Source: JAGORM01 sp964406795 (GTDB taxonomy: Bacteria > Patescibacteriota > Microgenomatia > Levybacterales > GWA1-39-11). From it: DNA of 64,000 nucleotides. The notes under the pieces were generated by a model. The model was not told the origin of the DNA, did no database searches, and saw nothing but the letters and a program-made list of their open reading frames with translations. The position numbers were made by a program, and so were the translations under genes. Of this stretch, positions 36,186-45,190 are shown one piece after another (the first letter of the stretch is position 1; every line of letters starts with the position of its first letter). The stretch covers positions 86,904-150,903 of the forward strand of contig CAYOTA010000001.1 of assembly GCA_964406795.1 (NCBI GenBank), in the 5' to 3' direction.

Positions 36186-36351
36186 AAGACGGGCACCCCT
36201 AGGTGACCGTATTCCCTATTTAGCTTGAAGGGGCTTGCTAAAAGCCCCTTCAAGACGGGAAACATTCGGACCGACAAAACACCCCCAAGTTCTCAATATT
36301 AGGCTAGGGTTCACATATGTCCTACTTAACCGGAGGAATTAGGATTCGAAC
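36186..36351. ncRNA. Structured noncoding element, copy B
   Basis: Homologue of 9865-10031. Hairpin 1: ACGGGCACC (36189-36197)/GGTGACCGT (36202-36210). Hairpin 2: a perfect 13-bp stem, CTTGAAGGGGCTT (36224-36236)/AAGCCCCTTCAAG (36242-36254), containing the conserved GGGGCTTGCTAAA. Stem 3: GGACC (36268-36272)/GGTTC (36308-36312), versus GAACC/GGTTC in copy A. It ends with GGATTCGAAC 18 nt before the recombinase 3 stop. Same relation to its recombinase (downstream of the 3' end) as copy A. Confidence 0.6.
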
Positions 36352-36369
36352 AGTAGATTTGCAATCCGA

Positions 36370-37698
36370 TCAAATAAGCGGTACGGAGGTTACAGTTTCG
36401 TTGTGGATATAAAGCTGTCGGTTTAATATGTTCGTTACCTCCCGTTTTTCCTGCACGGTCCCGTTGCGAAATATGTAGTTTGCGTAATCCATAAAATGCA
36501 CTGATTTGTTTTCGGGATTAATATCCTGCGCCCATAGAATTTCATCTCTCATTTTCTTATACGCTTCCATACTTTCCTTAATAAATTCCTTAAAAGTAAA
36601 GATCTGAGGATGTGCCATGTACATAAAGTTTAAGTATCGTAATATTTGTTTTATGAGCTTTTCTTCGGTCAGGTATGGCTCAGGACAGCCATACTTCTTT
36701 TGCCTTGTGCAATGATAATAAATATGATAAACAGAGGGTCTTGCTTTCCTCTTTCTGTATCTGTCTTCGCCGATAACCAAGGATCCACAGCTTGCACATT
36801 TGAATAAATCTTTGAAGGTAAATGTTTTGCTTCCCCATTTTGCTTTTTTGAATGGAACCGCAAGTTGTTTCTGGACTTGATCAAATAGTTCTTTAGTAAT
36901 TAATGGTTGATGAGAGCCCTTATACCAGTTTCCGCTACCGATTGGGTATTCAAATTCGCCATAGTAAAAGGGATTCTTTAGCATGAGGTAAATCTGACTT
37001 AACGTTACTCTCTTTCCTGCTCGTGTTGTAAGACAAGTATCTAGCCATTTCTTAAGCGTCCTTCCACTGTCACCATTCCTTGCGACACGTTCAAACATTT
37101 CAGTAACTATGTGACCTCTGTCGGGATCTACCACAATATCTTTTATTCCTGCCATAGCTCGGTTATAGTAACCAATTGGTGGCATGCCTGGTCTCCATCC
37201 CATGTTACACTTTGCTCGAATACCTCGCTTAACGTTAATTCCTTTTTGATCGTTCTCCAACTTTGCTTGAGAACACAAGATCATTAAGAGAAACTTTTCA
37301 TTTGGATTATTAGAAAAACTTTGACTAAATGTTTTTATTTGCTGAAGTTTACCTTGGTCCATCAGATCTACAACCATTCCTAAGTCTCCTGCATTACGGC
37401 TTAAACGATCAGGAGCCCAAGAAAGAATACCTGTAAACATTCCATTTCTAATATCCTCAAGTAACTTTCTAAAAACTGGTCGTTGTCCTGATTCTTTAGC
37501 CGAATGACTTTCTCGACGTATCTCTTTAATAAAGAATCCTTCTCTTTCTGCAAGTTCGCTCATTTCTTTAACTTGTGAGTCAATAGACATTGCTTGTCGC
37601 TCATCATCTTCGCTGGATTTCCTTGCATACAAACAATACTCAATAATATGGATTTGTATAGATGGAGTAACTCTTAAAGGCTCGCTGTATTTATCCAT
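36370..37698 (-). CDS. Large serine recombinase 3
   Basis: YCLYARKSSEDDERQAMSID, WAPDRLSRNAGDLGMVVDLM, LMLKNPFYYGEFEYPIGS, and a zinc ribbon CASCGS ... YYHCTRQKKYGCPEP. 442 aa, near-identical in motif order and long stretches to recombinase 1. ATG at 37698 lies 10 bp from repeat R3, and the chromosome resumes beyond R3. This is the usual place of an integrase at the edge of its element, so it probably mobilises the island. Confidence 0.93.
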   Translation of the reverse strand: MDKYSEPLRVTPSIQIHIIEYCLYARKSSEDDERQAMSIDSQVKEMSELAEREGFFIKEIRRESHSAKESGQRPVFRKLLEDIRNGMFTGILSWAPDRLSRNAGDLGMVVDLMDQGKLQQIKTFSQSFSNNPNEKFLLMILCSQAKLENDQKGINVKRGIRAKCNMGWRPGMPPIGYYNRAMAGIKDIVVDPDRGHIVTEMFERVARNGDSGRTLKKWLDTCLTTRAGKRVTLSQIYLMLKNPFYYGEFEYPIGSGNWYKGSHQPLITKELFDQVQKQLAVPFKKAKWGSKTFTFKDLFKCASCGSLVIGEDRYRKRKARPSVYHIYYHCTRQKKYGCPEPYLTEEKLIKQILRYLNFMYMAHPQIFTFKEFIKESMEAYKKMRDEILWAQDINPENKSVHFMDYANYIFRNGTVQEKREVTNILNRQLYIHNETVTSVPLI

Positions 37699-37707
37699 AG
37701 TTGTGGT

Positions 37708-37749
37708 AGAAGGTACCGCAACTATTCTTTGAAGTCCAGACGCAGAATG
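37708..37749. repeat. att-like direct repeat R3 (probable right end of island)
   Basis: AAGGTACCG and TGAAGTCCAG followed by AGAATG, same order and orientation as R1 and R2. It lies between the recombinase 3 start and the 3' end of the shortened glycerol kinase gene, 16 bp from that stop codon. Taken as attR (inference). Confidence 0.5.
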
Positions 37750-37765
37750 CTATAGGCAAATCTTA

Positions 37766-38932
37766 TCAATTATGAGTTTTTACAAGCATAGTAACACCTA
37801 GCGCCGTTCCATCAAATGTTTTTTGCTTTCTCACTGAAATCTTTGATACTTCAGATTGTTTTGAAACTAAAAAGTCGCTTCTAGTAACACCACCATCTAA
37901 GATCAGCTCATTTGGCTTTATTGGAAGTTGTTTTAAATAGGTATCGACATCTATGGTTAAATCAGTAAGAAATTTTTGTAACTCTACTGGTTTATTAAGT
38001 AAAGGCTCGACTTGTTTTCCTCCACGAGCGATTTTTGCCTCTATCGCATAAATCGGCTTATCTGTATATCCAGCAATTGTTGTGAAAAATGGCTCTCTGA
38101 TCTTGAACTGTGAACCGATGATCTGCATAATAAACGTTCCTGTTCCATAGGTTATTTTTGTTGTTCCTTCCTCTATACCGGCCGCATACATACTTGCCTG
38201 CTGGTCTCCTGCTACCGCCAAGACTGGCAAGCTAAAGCCCAGTATCTCTTTTTTAAGATTGCCAAAAAGAGAGGATGGAGGCTTAACTGATGGGAGAACA
38301 CCAGCGGGAACCTGAAATAACGCAAGAAGCTCTCTATCCCACTCAAGTGTTTGAATATCAAAAAGAAGCGTCCTGGCGGCATTCGTATAATCTGTGATAT
38401 GCGGCTTGCTCTCAAGTAAATTCCATAAAATCCAAGTGTCAACAGTGCCAAAAAGTAACGTGTCTTGTTTGAGGAGTCCTTTTGCCTCTTTTACATTTTC
38501 CAAAATCCAATTGATCTTTGTCGCTGAGAAATAGGTGTCGATTTTTAAGCCTGTCTTTTCCTGCACTTGCTTGCCATATTTCTTCTGCAACTCATCACAC
38601 AATGCTTTTGTTCTAGTGTCTTCCCATACAATAGCAGGATAGATACTCTTTCCCGTAGTTTTATCCCACAAAATAGTTGTTTCTCTTTGATTGGTAATGC
38701 CTAATCCTAAAAATGACGCAGCGGGAATCTTGCTTTCCGCTATAACTTTCTGCAAGACTTCTTTTGATGCTTCAATAAGCTCTTGCGGATCCTGTTCAAC
38801 CCACCCCTCAGGTGTCACAGATTTCTCAAGTGCTTTATATATTCGAGAGACAATATTGAACTTATCATCAAAAACCAGTGCTTTAACGCCTGTTGTTCCA
38901 ATATCGAGAACGAGAATATGATTTTTAGCCAT
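37766..38932 (-). CDS. Shortened glycerol kinase-like FGGY kinase
   Basis: Starts VLDIGTTGVKALVFDD (phosphate loop) and has LGITNQRETTILWDK, VWEDTRT, and the catalytic AVAGDQQASMYAAG (Asp). Only ~388 aa against ~500 for GlpK: the segment with the usual GLGAPYWD/ARG motifs is missing before DGGVTRSDFL, and the C-terminus stops soon after TALGVTML. ATG at 38932 overlaps the gpsA end by eight bases. Expected reaction is ATP-dependent phosphorylation of glycerol or another polyol; activity is doubtful. The lost C-terminus lies at the island boundary. Confidence 0.78.
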   Translation of the reverse strand: MAKNHILVLDIGTTGVKALVFDDKFNIVSRIYKALEKSVTPEGWVEQDPQELIEASKEVLQKVIAESKIPAASFLGLGITNQRETTILWDKTTGKSIYPAIVWEDTRTKALCDELQKKYGKQVQEKTGLKIDTYFSATKINWILENVKEAKGLLKQDTLLFGTVDTWILWNLLESKPHITDYTNAARTLLFDIQTLEWDRELLALFQVPAGVLPSVKPPSSLFGNLKKEILGFSLPVLAVAGDQQASMYAAGIEEGTTKITYGTGTFIMQIIGSQFKIREPFFTTIAGYTDKPIYAIEAKIARGGKQVEPLLNKPVELQKFLTDLTIDVDTYLKQLPIKPNELILDGGVTRSDFLVSKQSEVSKISVRKQKTFDGTALGVTMLVKTHN

Positions 38933-39815
38933 GTGTTGTAAATACCTTTCTGAAGGCAGTTTTTGCATCCTTATGTTCAAGGACAACCTCGGAAATTGCA
39001 TGTAATAAAATGAATCTTTCCAAGGTATCAATTCTTTTTATAAACACAGGTAACGCTACTAATCCTTCGCTTTTTTTATCAGTATTGCCATGTTTTCCCA
39101 AATCAAAACCCACCTGTCTGTTGCTGGAGTATTGGCTAAAGCCGGTTGCTATAAAATCCCCAATTCCAGCAGTACTAAAAACAGTTTCTTTTCTTCCTCC
39201 AAGACTGGTAACTATCTCTACCATTTCTTTTACTGCTAAATTTGTGAGCCAGCCTTTGGCATTATTTCCGTAGCCTAATCCCTCAGCTATCCCCAGAGAA
39301 ATAGCATAGATATTTTTTAACACACCACAGAGCGCAACACCACGAATATCATCAGTAAATTCTAAATACAGACTGGTATCAGCAAAAACGTTTCTTAACT
39401 CATCAAAAACTTGGGAATTTTTTGCTCCAACAGCGCCAACACCAATCATATCTGCTTTTAATTCTTCAGCTAACATCGGTCCACCTAAAATCGCGTATTG
39501 GGCTGACAGAGAAAACAATCCTTCTAGTAGCTCGTCAATAGTTTTTCCGCTTTTTTCCTCGATTCCTTTCGAAACCGAAACGATAATGCTATCTTTTTTT
39601 AAATAGCCAGTGATGGCAGCTGCAACTTCACGAATAGCCCATGAAGGAATACAAAGAAAGATAATGTCAGATGAAGGAATAATAGACTCTAGCGATTTTT
39701 GGCTTGGCGCTTTACTGGAATTCCGATCCCACACTTCAATAGTAAAACCCTTGGGAGAAAGTAATTTGTGAATGGCTTGTCCAATTTCACCAGTGCCAAT
39801 AATTGTTATAAACAT
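38925..39815 (-). CDS. gpsA: Glycerol-3-phosphate dehydrogenase [NAD(P)+]
   Basis: Rossmann start ITIIGTGEIGQAI, then ILGGPMLAEEL, the catalytic-Lys region GVLKNIYAISLGIAEGLGYG and GIGDFIATGFSQYSSNRQVG. 296 aa, slightly short but complete. Makes sn-glycerol-3-phosphate from dihydroxyacetone phosphate for lipids, or runs in reverse with the linked kinase. Starts 18 nt after the multicopper oxidase stop, so it is probably in the same transcript. Confidence 0.9.
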   Translation of the reverse strand: MFITIIGTGEIGQAIHKLLSPKGFTIEVWDRNSSKAPSQKSLESIIPSSDIIFLCIPSWAIREVAAAITGYLKKDSIIVSVSKGIEEKSGKTIDELLEGLFSLSAQYAILGGPMLAEELKADMIGVGAVGAKNSQVFDELRNVFADTSLYLEFTDDIRGVALCGVLKNIYAISLGIAEGLGYGNNAKGWLTNLAVKEMVEIVTSLGGRKETVFSTAGIGDFIATGFSQYSSNRQVGFDLGKHGNTDKKSEGLVALPVFIKRIDTLERFILLHAISEVVLEHKDAKTAFRKVFTTHG

Positions 39816-39833
39816 ACTGTGATTGCAAGATTT

Positions 39834-41498
39834 TTATCTCTCGACTGTAAACTTCATCATCATGTCAGCTTCCAAGTGTTCAGCAATATGGCAATGCGCC
39901 ATCCACTGCCCGGGATTAGTCATATCAACAAGCAATTCCATCGTATCGCCGTTTGGAATAAGCACTGTGTCTTTCCACACAAGGTTGTCGTTAGTTTTGC
40001 CATTGGTAGAGAGCACTAAGAAACGCTGGCCGTGAATATGGATCGGGTGCTGCATCGGATGCATGGAATTTTTATCATTGGTAATTTTAATCTTTACCTT
40101 GTCTCCAACTTTAAACTTCCAATCAATATCCATGTTTTTAATACCCGTATCTTCATCTTGAATAACCCACTTCATCATCTCTTTATCGGACATCGTATTC
40201 ATTTCAGCGTTTGATTCTTCCCATTCAATCGGATCATCATTGCCCATCATTTGTCCGCTTGGCATCATTTCATCCATGTTGTGGCCACCAGAATTGTTTG
40301 GCATCATACCCTGCATTTGACTGCCCATATCAATCGTGAGTTTCAGACGTTTGTCAGCAGGTTTATCGAAAAACGGCCTAAATGCGTCAATCTCTGACTG
40401 TATATCGCTATTTGACCTGAGTGTTGCGAATTCTTTTTCAAATGAAGTGTCAGTCTTTTCACTCGCAACAGTGATTGTTCCAAGTGTATAGGTACGCTCT
40501 GGAGTCTTGTGTTGAATCGTGTATGATCCGGCATTAGCAAAGAACACCTCAATAATAGCACGCTCGGAAGGGCCGAGAATCACACTATCGCTCCATGTTT
40601 CCCGCTCATATTTGCCACCATCACCACCGACCAGTTTTACTTTGGCTCCGGGAATAGCAATATTAAATGTCCGAGTGTTTGCAGAGTTAGTGATATAGAA
40701 ACGGATTACCTCTCCAGTTTTCGCAGAAAGAGTGTAGTTTGTCTCGCCGTTGACCAGCATGGTGTTACCGAACCTGCCCATGAGCGTGCGGTTGGCATTT
40801 GCTGTATTAAACACCGCAATCTTGCCGTTTTCCATAAGAATATCGTCTATAAATAGCGCAACCTCGCGGTTGACAGGAGACCAATAATTAGGGTCGTTGG
40901 GTGTAACAAGGTAATTGCCATAAAGACCAAGTTCCTGAGCATAGTCTTCTCTAATATGTGGATGATACCAGTACATACCCTCATCAGGGAATTTGATCTG
41001 ATAAGTGAATGATTCTCCAGGTTTGACCTCTTTCTGGGTCAAGTCAGGAACACCATCAAATTTATTTTCAAGCCTGACACCGTGTGAATGGATCGTGGTT
41101 GGGACATCGGCCTGATTGGTAAAATTCAGAGTGACTTGTGCGCCTTGCTCGACTTTGACAAGCGGCCCTGGGATCATGCCGTTATAGGCAAGCATTTTCA
41201 CTACGTCGTTACCGATTTGCTTTTTGACAATTGAAGCGGTGAGATCATACGTATCGCCGTTTTTAAGCTCGACTATTTCAGACGATTTTGCTTCAGGTAA
41301 TCCGACTGTGCTTTGCGAGAAATATGCTTGTCCGGCCTGGCCTGACATATCGTTAGGACGCATGAAGAAATTACCATAAAGTGCGGCAATAACGATCCCT
41401 GCTGCCAAGGCAACGAGTGAAAGAACTGTCACTGCAATTATTTGAGGCTGTGTGACTTTTGATTTCATATTCATTTGTTCAGAGTTTATATTTTTCAT
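39834..41498 (-). CDS. Membrane-anchored multicopper oxidase (laccase/CueO-like)
   Basis: A membrane anchor lies at ~20-40. Copper motifs: TIHSHGVRL, GMYWYHPHIR, HPIHIHGQRF and MAHCHIAEHLEADMM, giving ligands of the T1 and T2/T3 sites. A Met/His-rich insert (MQGMMPNN ... HNMDEMMPSGQMMG) resembles the Cu(I)-binding Met-rich helix of CueO. Probably oxidises Cu(I) and other substrates with O2 outside the cell, lowering copper toxicity or consuming oxygen. It follows the DUF4396 gene by four bases and shares its Crp/Fnr-type promoter. Confidence 0.92.
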   Translation of the reverse strand: MKNINSEQMNMKSKVTQPQIIAVTVLSLVALAAGIVIAALYGNFFMRPNDMSGQAGQAYFSQSTVGLPEAKSSEIVELKNGDTYDLTASIVKKQIGNDVVKMLAYNGMIPGPLVKVEQGAQVTLNFTNQADVPTTIHSHGVRLENKFDGVPDLTQKEVKPGESFTYQIKFPDEGMYWYHPHIREDYAQELGLYGNYLVTPNDPNYWSPVNREVALFIDDILMENGKIAVFNTANANRTLMGRFGNTMLVNGETNYTLSAKTGEVIRFYITNSANTRTFNIAIPGAKVKLVGGDGGKYERETWSDSVILGPSERAIIEVFFANAGSYTIQHKTPERTYTLGTITVASEKTDTSFEKEFATLRSNSDIQSEIDAFRPFFDKPADKRLKLTIDMGSQMQGMMPNNSGGHNMDEMMPSGQMMGNDDPIEWEESNAEMNTMSDKEMMKWVIQDEDTGIKNMDIDWKFKVGDKVKIKITNDKNSMHPMQHPIHIHGQRFLVLSTNGKTNDNLVWKDTVLIPNGDTMELLVDMTNPGQWMAHCHIAEHLEADMMMKFTVER

Positions 41499-41502
41499 AG
41501 CA

Positions 41503-42258
41503 TTACATGTTCATACCATCATGACTTGTATTTAGCTTTTCTCCACCTTTTCCTAAAACTGCCTCTGTACCCATACCATGCTTTAGTTTATTGGCAACCA
41601 GCCACCAGTTAATTGGATAAGCCAGGATTAGCCCAACCAAGCTTGCTAAAGACATAACACCCCAAAACCGAAGATTTGTGGCTTCCATTGCCTGCATATC
41701 TCGGCTCATCAAAATGACCATGATAGGAATCATTCCTGCCATAACCATATTCATTGACAACCACTCAGGAAGAAACGATTTTTTAACAGCACTAGCATAC
41801 GATCCCCCGAGCATTTTCTGCATGAATAATGCCTGGAAAATTAAAAGTCCAAAGGCAAAACCAAAGATATATTCAGATATGGTATCAGCCCACATCGGAA
41901 AGCCTAAATAAGCAGTAATTGCCGCTGCGACAATAATCCCTGTTGCGTCTCCTGCCATACAATGAATCGTGGAACCAAGTGCTTGCTTCCAACGAGGAGA
42001 TATAAAAGATTGGTGTTCTTTTACCTTTGGTGGTTTACAGGAAAGCACATACAATGCTGCTCCAATGACGCCAGTATAGGCAGTAACTAATATCCAACCC
42101 CAACGCATTACTTTCAGTTCCGGGTTATTGGTAAAGCTATCATAGGCAACATAGAGTACTGACAAAGCAGTTAAAATAAACCAAATTATTAAGGCTGCAT
42201 CAATAATTGATCCAGTCGCCACAGGAGTCATTGTCATAGTTGAATGATCCATATTCAT
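41503..42258 (-). CDS. DUF4396 family membrane protein
   Basis: Six to seven membrane segments (for example AALIIWFILTALSVLYVAYD), with a His/Met-rich N-terminus (MDHSTMTMTP) and C-terminus (TSHDGMNM) suited to copper binding. DUF4396 proteins are often encoded with copper oxidases and have no proven activity. First gene of the DUF4396-multicopper oxidase-gpsA-glpK run. Confidence 0.8.
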   Translation of the reverse strand: MNMDHSTMTMTPVATGSIIDAALIIWFILTALSVLYVAYDSFTNNPELKVMRWGWILVTAYTGVIGAALYVLSCKPPKVKEHQSFISPRWKQALGSTIHCMAGDATGIIVAAAITAYLGFPMWADTISEYIFGFAFGLLIFQALFMQKMLGGSYASAVKKSFLPEWLSMNMVMAGMIPIMVILMSRDMQAMEATNLRFWGVMSLASLVGLILAYPINWWLVANKLKHGMGTEAVLGKGGEKLNTSHDGMNM

Positions 42259-42268
42259 TTACTTATTT

Positions 42269-42311
42269 ATTCTATCAAAGATTATCGTTATCTCCGTGAT
42301 AAATATCACGG
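42269..42311 (-). promoter_or_regulatory. Crp/Fnr-type site 1 and promoter (DUF4396/multicopper oxidase)
   Basis: Palindrome CCGTGATAAATATCACGG at 42294-42311. On the minus strand a TAGAAT -10 (42274-42269) follows after 19 bp. The gene starts at 42258, so the leader is very short. Confidence 0.75.
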
Positions 42312-42333
42312 CTTGATGCATTAGTAGCGTCTG

Positions 42334-43701
42334 TTAGGAATATACCCGCACAAAGAGGATTGCGGAAATAAAACCAGCTGCAAGCGTTATTAGTAAGCAG
42401 ACTGCCCATACAATCGAGACTGGATGCGACAGGAGCTTTTGCGTGGCTATTTTTTCTCCCCAATACATCGGCGCGATAATCCGTATATACACTCCCAATG
42501 ATATAACGCTATTTAAGATGCCAATAATTGCCAGGAGAATTGCTTTGTTCTCAATTGCAACGCCAAAAAGCAGTATCTTGCCGATAAATCCAAAAAGCGG
42601 AGGTATACCGACAAGTGAAAGAAGAAATATTGTCATAGAGAGTGCCAACCAGGGATGTCTTTTCATAAGTCCTGAAAAATTAGAAAGCGCGGATCCTATT
42701 TGCAAGGTCACAGCAAACGCGCCGATGTTCATGGCAGCGTAAGCTGCTGCAAAAACTAATAATGCCGGAAGCGCCAGACTGCTTTTGCCAAGGAACGCAA
42801 TAGCAAAAAGAAAATAGCCGGATTGGGCAATGGAAGAGTATGCCAAAAGCCGTTTGACATTATCCTGAAACAGGGCAGCAACAGTGCCGTAGGTCATGGT
42901 TGCAATGGCAAGTAAGCTTATGAGTAAAGTCCAGTCAACTCCACCCGAAAGATTTTTGGCAATTTGAGCAAGTGCAAACAGCCCGCCTATTTTGGGAATA
43001 ATAGAAAGATAAGCCGCGATAGAAACAGGAGCGCCTTCATACGCATCTGGTGTCCAGAAATGAAATGGTACGAGTGATGCTTTATATCCCAGTCCCGCGA
43101 TAACACCTATTGTCCCGATCAACGCAGCAAGCGGCATACCAGAGGCTTTCGGAAGGTCCAAAAGAAGCGTTGATCCGGTTGCTCCGTACCAGTATGTGAG
43201 TCCAAATAACATCAGCGCCGTACTGATGGAGCCGAAAATAAAATACTTCATACCGGCTTCAGTTGCATTAATACTGCCAGGATACGTCACCAGCGCATAA
43301 GAGCCAAGACTTGTTAAGAGCATTCCTAAAATAAGAAACATCATATCCCCTGAGGCTGATAAAACAATTGCGCCAAGTGTTGTAAAAAGAAACAGCGTAT
43401 AGATAGATCCTACTCGTACAGTCTTGCCTAACTCATCACGAGTCAATAATACGATGAGCGCAGTTGCGGGCAAAAGTATCACTTTTGCCCAGACACTAAG
43501 CGCATCAATTCTGAAAGTCTGGCTAAATACTGTTGTTTCAGTATTCAGTAGTGAGATGGTCAGAAAAAAGGATAGGAATAGTCCAGCTATACTGATAAGA
43601 AAAGTAAGTTGCTTGCGGTGAAACATCTCCGAAACCAGAGCAAACACTGCTGTCAGCAAAAGCGCAATATCCGGAAGTAAAAGTTGTAAATCCCGTTCCA
43701 T
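42334..43701 (-). CDS. nuoN: NADH-quinone oxidoreductase subunit N homologue
   Basis: 455 aa, about 13-14 membrane helices; antiporter-like subunit with GLGYKASLVPFHFWTPDAYEGAP (key Lys and the PFHFWTPDAYEGAP signature). Part of the proton channel arm. Last gene of the nuo run, 6 nt after nuoM. Confidence 0.93.
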   Translation of the reverse strand: MERDLQLLLPDIALLLTAVFALVSEMFHRKQLTFLISIAGLFLSFFLTISLLNTETTVFSQTFRIDALSVWAKVILLPATALIVLLTRDELGKTVRVGSIYTLFLFTTLGAIVLSASGDMMFLILGMLLTSLGSYALVTYPGSINATEAGMKYFIFGSISTALMLFGLTYWYGATGSTLLLDLPKASGMPLAALIGTIGVIAGLGYKASLVPFHFWTPDAYEGAPVSIAAYLSIIPKIGGLFALAQIAKNLSGGVDWTLLISLLAIATMTYGTVAALFQDNVKRLLAYSSIAQSGYFLFAIAFLGKSSLALPALLVFAAAYAAMNIGAFAVTLQIGSALSNFSGLMKRHPWLALSMTIFLLSLVGIPPLFGFIGKILLFGVAIENKAILLAIIGILNSVISLGVYIRIIAPMYWGEKIATQKLLSHPVSIVWAVCLLITLAAGFISAILFVRVYS

Positions 43702-43707
43702 ACATTG

Positions 43708-45186
43708 TTACAATTTGAGCATGTTAGTTGTTTCATGAATAATATTTAAGATGATTCCCGGGAAGATACCGAGCAGGATGATCAGCAGGATTAATATTGT
43801 GGCGACAACAAGCTCCGCCCGGTCAAAATCCCGGATCTTTGCAAACTTTTGGGGAAGTTCTCCGAAAAATACTTTCTGGATTGCCCGAAGATACAGCGCT
43901 GCGGTGACGGCGATACTGACGACTGTGAGGGCTGTAATAACCGGAAATGCCTGGAAGCTGCCTAAAAAGATCTGAAATTCTGCCGGGAAATGCGCCAGAG
44001 CCGGAAGGCCAAGCGATGCAAATGCGGCCAAAATAAAAAACCAGCCGAATTTCGGCATCACAGACAGTATTCCGGAAAGCTCAGGCATTTCTCTTGTTTT
44101 TGTCCGTGTTTCAAGTATTCCTACCAATAAAAAAAGTGTGCCGGTCACCACACCATGGCTGACCATTTGGAGTACTGCCCCATCAAGCGCCAAAGTTCTG
44201 GCTGCCTGGTTGGTTGTCGCGGCAGCAGCTGCAACTGCCAGCAGAATAAAACCCATGTGATTAACGGATGTGTATGCGACCATGCGCTTGAGATCTGTCT
44301 GGGCCAATGCCACAAATGCACCATAAAGCGCTGAAACCATACCAAGGGATGCCACAACAATTGCTAGTTGAGCAAACGCATCAGGCGTCATCTGCAAGGC
44401 AAAGCGGATCAGCCCGTATGTCCCGAATTTCAGAAGGATAGCAGCCAAAACCACACTGCCAGTGGATGGTGCTTCTACGTGCGCCAAAGGCAACCAGGTA
44501 TGGAAAGGTACTGAAGGCGTTTTAATCAGAAACGCCAACAGCATGCCGATAAATGCCAGCATTCCTGCCAGTCCCAAAAGCGGCGGGTCGGCAATAATTG
44601 TCCGCATGTCAAAGGTGTTGGGGGTGCTGCCAAAATAAAGCCCGATGATTGCAAGCAGAAGCGGCAAACTCCCCAAAAGGGTATAGAGGAAAAATGTAAG
44701 TGCTGCTTTTTTTGCATCTTTATGCCCACCCCACTGTGCGATAATAAAATACATCCCAACCAGACTGACCTCAAAAAAGATGTAAAACAAAAACATATCC
44801 AAAGCCATAAAGACTCCGAGAGATGCTGTCTCAAGCATCAGAAAAAGCGCATAATAACTTTTCAGCCGCTCAAACCGCCGTCCCGAATACGCAATGACAG
44901 CCAGGAAGAGAACGCTTGTTAAAAGCACCAGGGGAAGGCTGATGCCATCAAGTCCTACCCTATAGGCAACACCGAGCGAGGGAATCCAGTTAAACTCTTC
45001 AATCTGGGAAAATCCCACCCCAACACCTCTAACATACATTAGTATTGTCCCTAAAAAGGTAAGGACAGCAGTGCCAAGCGCCACCATGTTACTCTGGCGT
45101 GAGGTAGGATTATTCCACAGCGCTAAGATTACTGCTCCCAAAAGCGGAAGGAAAAGTGTGATTGTTAACAGTAAAGGTATATTCAT
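43708..45186 (-). CDS. nuoM: NADH-quinone oxidoreductase subunit M homologue
   Basis: 492 aa with ~14 helices. GLDGISLPLVLLT is followed by FLIKTPSVPFHTWLPLAHVE, the NuoM proton-channel signature. Also FYIFFEVSLVGMYFIIAQWG (essential Glu helix). Visibly richer in GC than the defence genes, arguing that it belongs to the chromosome or came from another source. Confidence 0.94.
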   Translation of the reverse strand: MNIPLLLTITLFLPLLGAVILALWNNPTSRQSNMVALGTAVLTFLGTILMYVRGVGVGFSQIEEFNWIPSLGVAYRVGLDGISLPLVLLTSVLFLAVIAYSGRRFERLKSYYALFLMLETASLGVFMALDMFLFYIFFEVSLVGMYFIIAQWGGHKDAKKAALTFFLYTLLGSLPLLLAIIGLYFGSTPNTFDMRTIIADPPLLGLAGMLAFIGMLLAFLIKTPSVPFHTWLPLAHVEAPSTGSVVLAAILLKFGTYGLIRFALQMTPDAFAQLAIVVASLGMVSALYGAFVALAQTDLKRMVAYTSVNHMGFILLAVAAAAATTNQAARTLALDGAVLQMVSHGVVTGTLFLLVGILETRTKTREMPELSGILSVMPKFGWFFILAAFASLGLPALAHFPAEFQIFLGSFQAFPVITALTVVSIAVTAALYLRAIQKVFFGELPQKFAKIRDFDRAELVVATILILLIILLGIFPGIILNIIHETTNMLKL

Positions 45187-45190
45187 AGTG

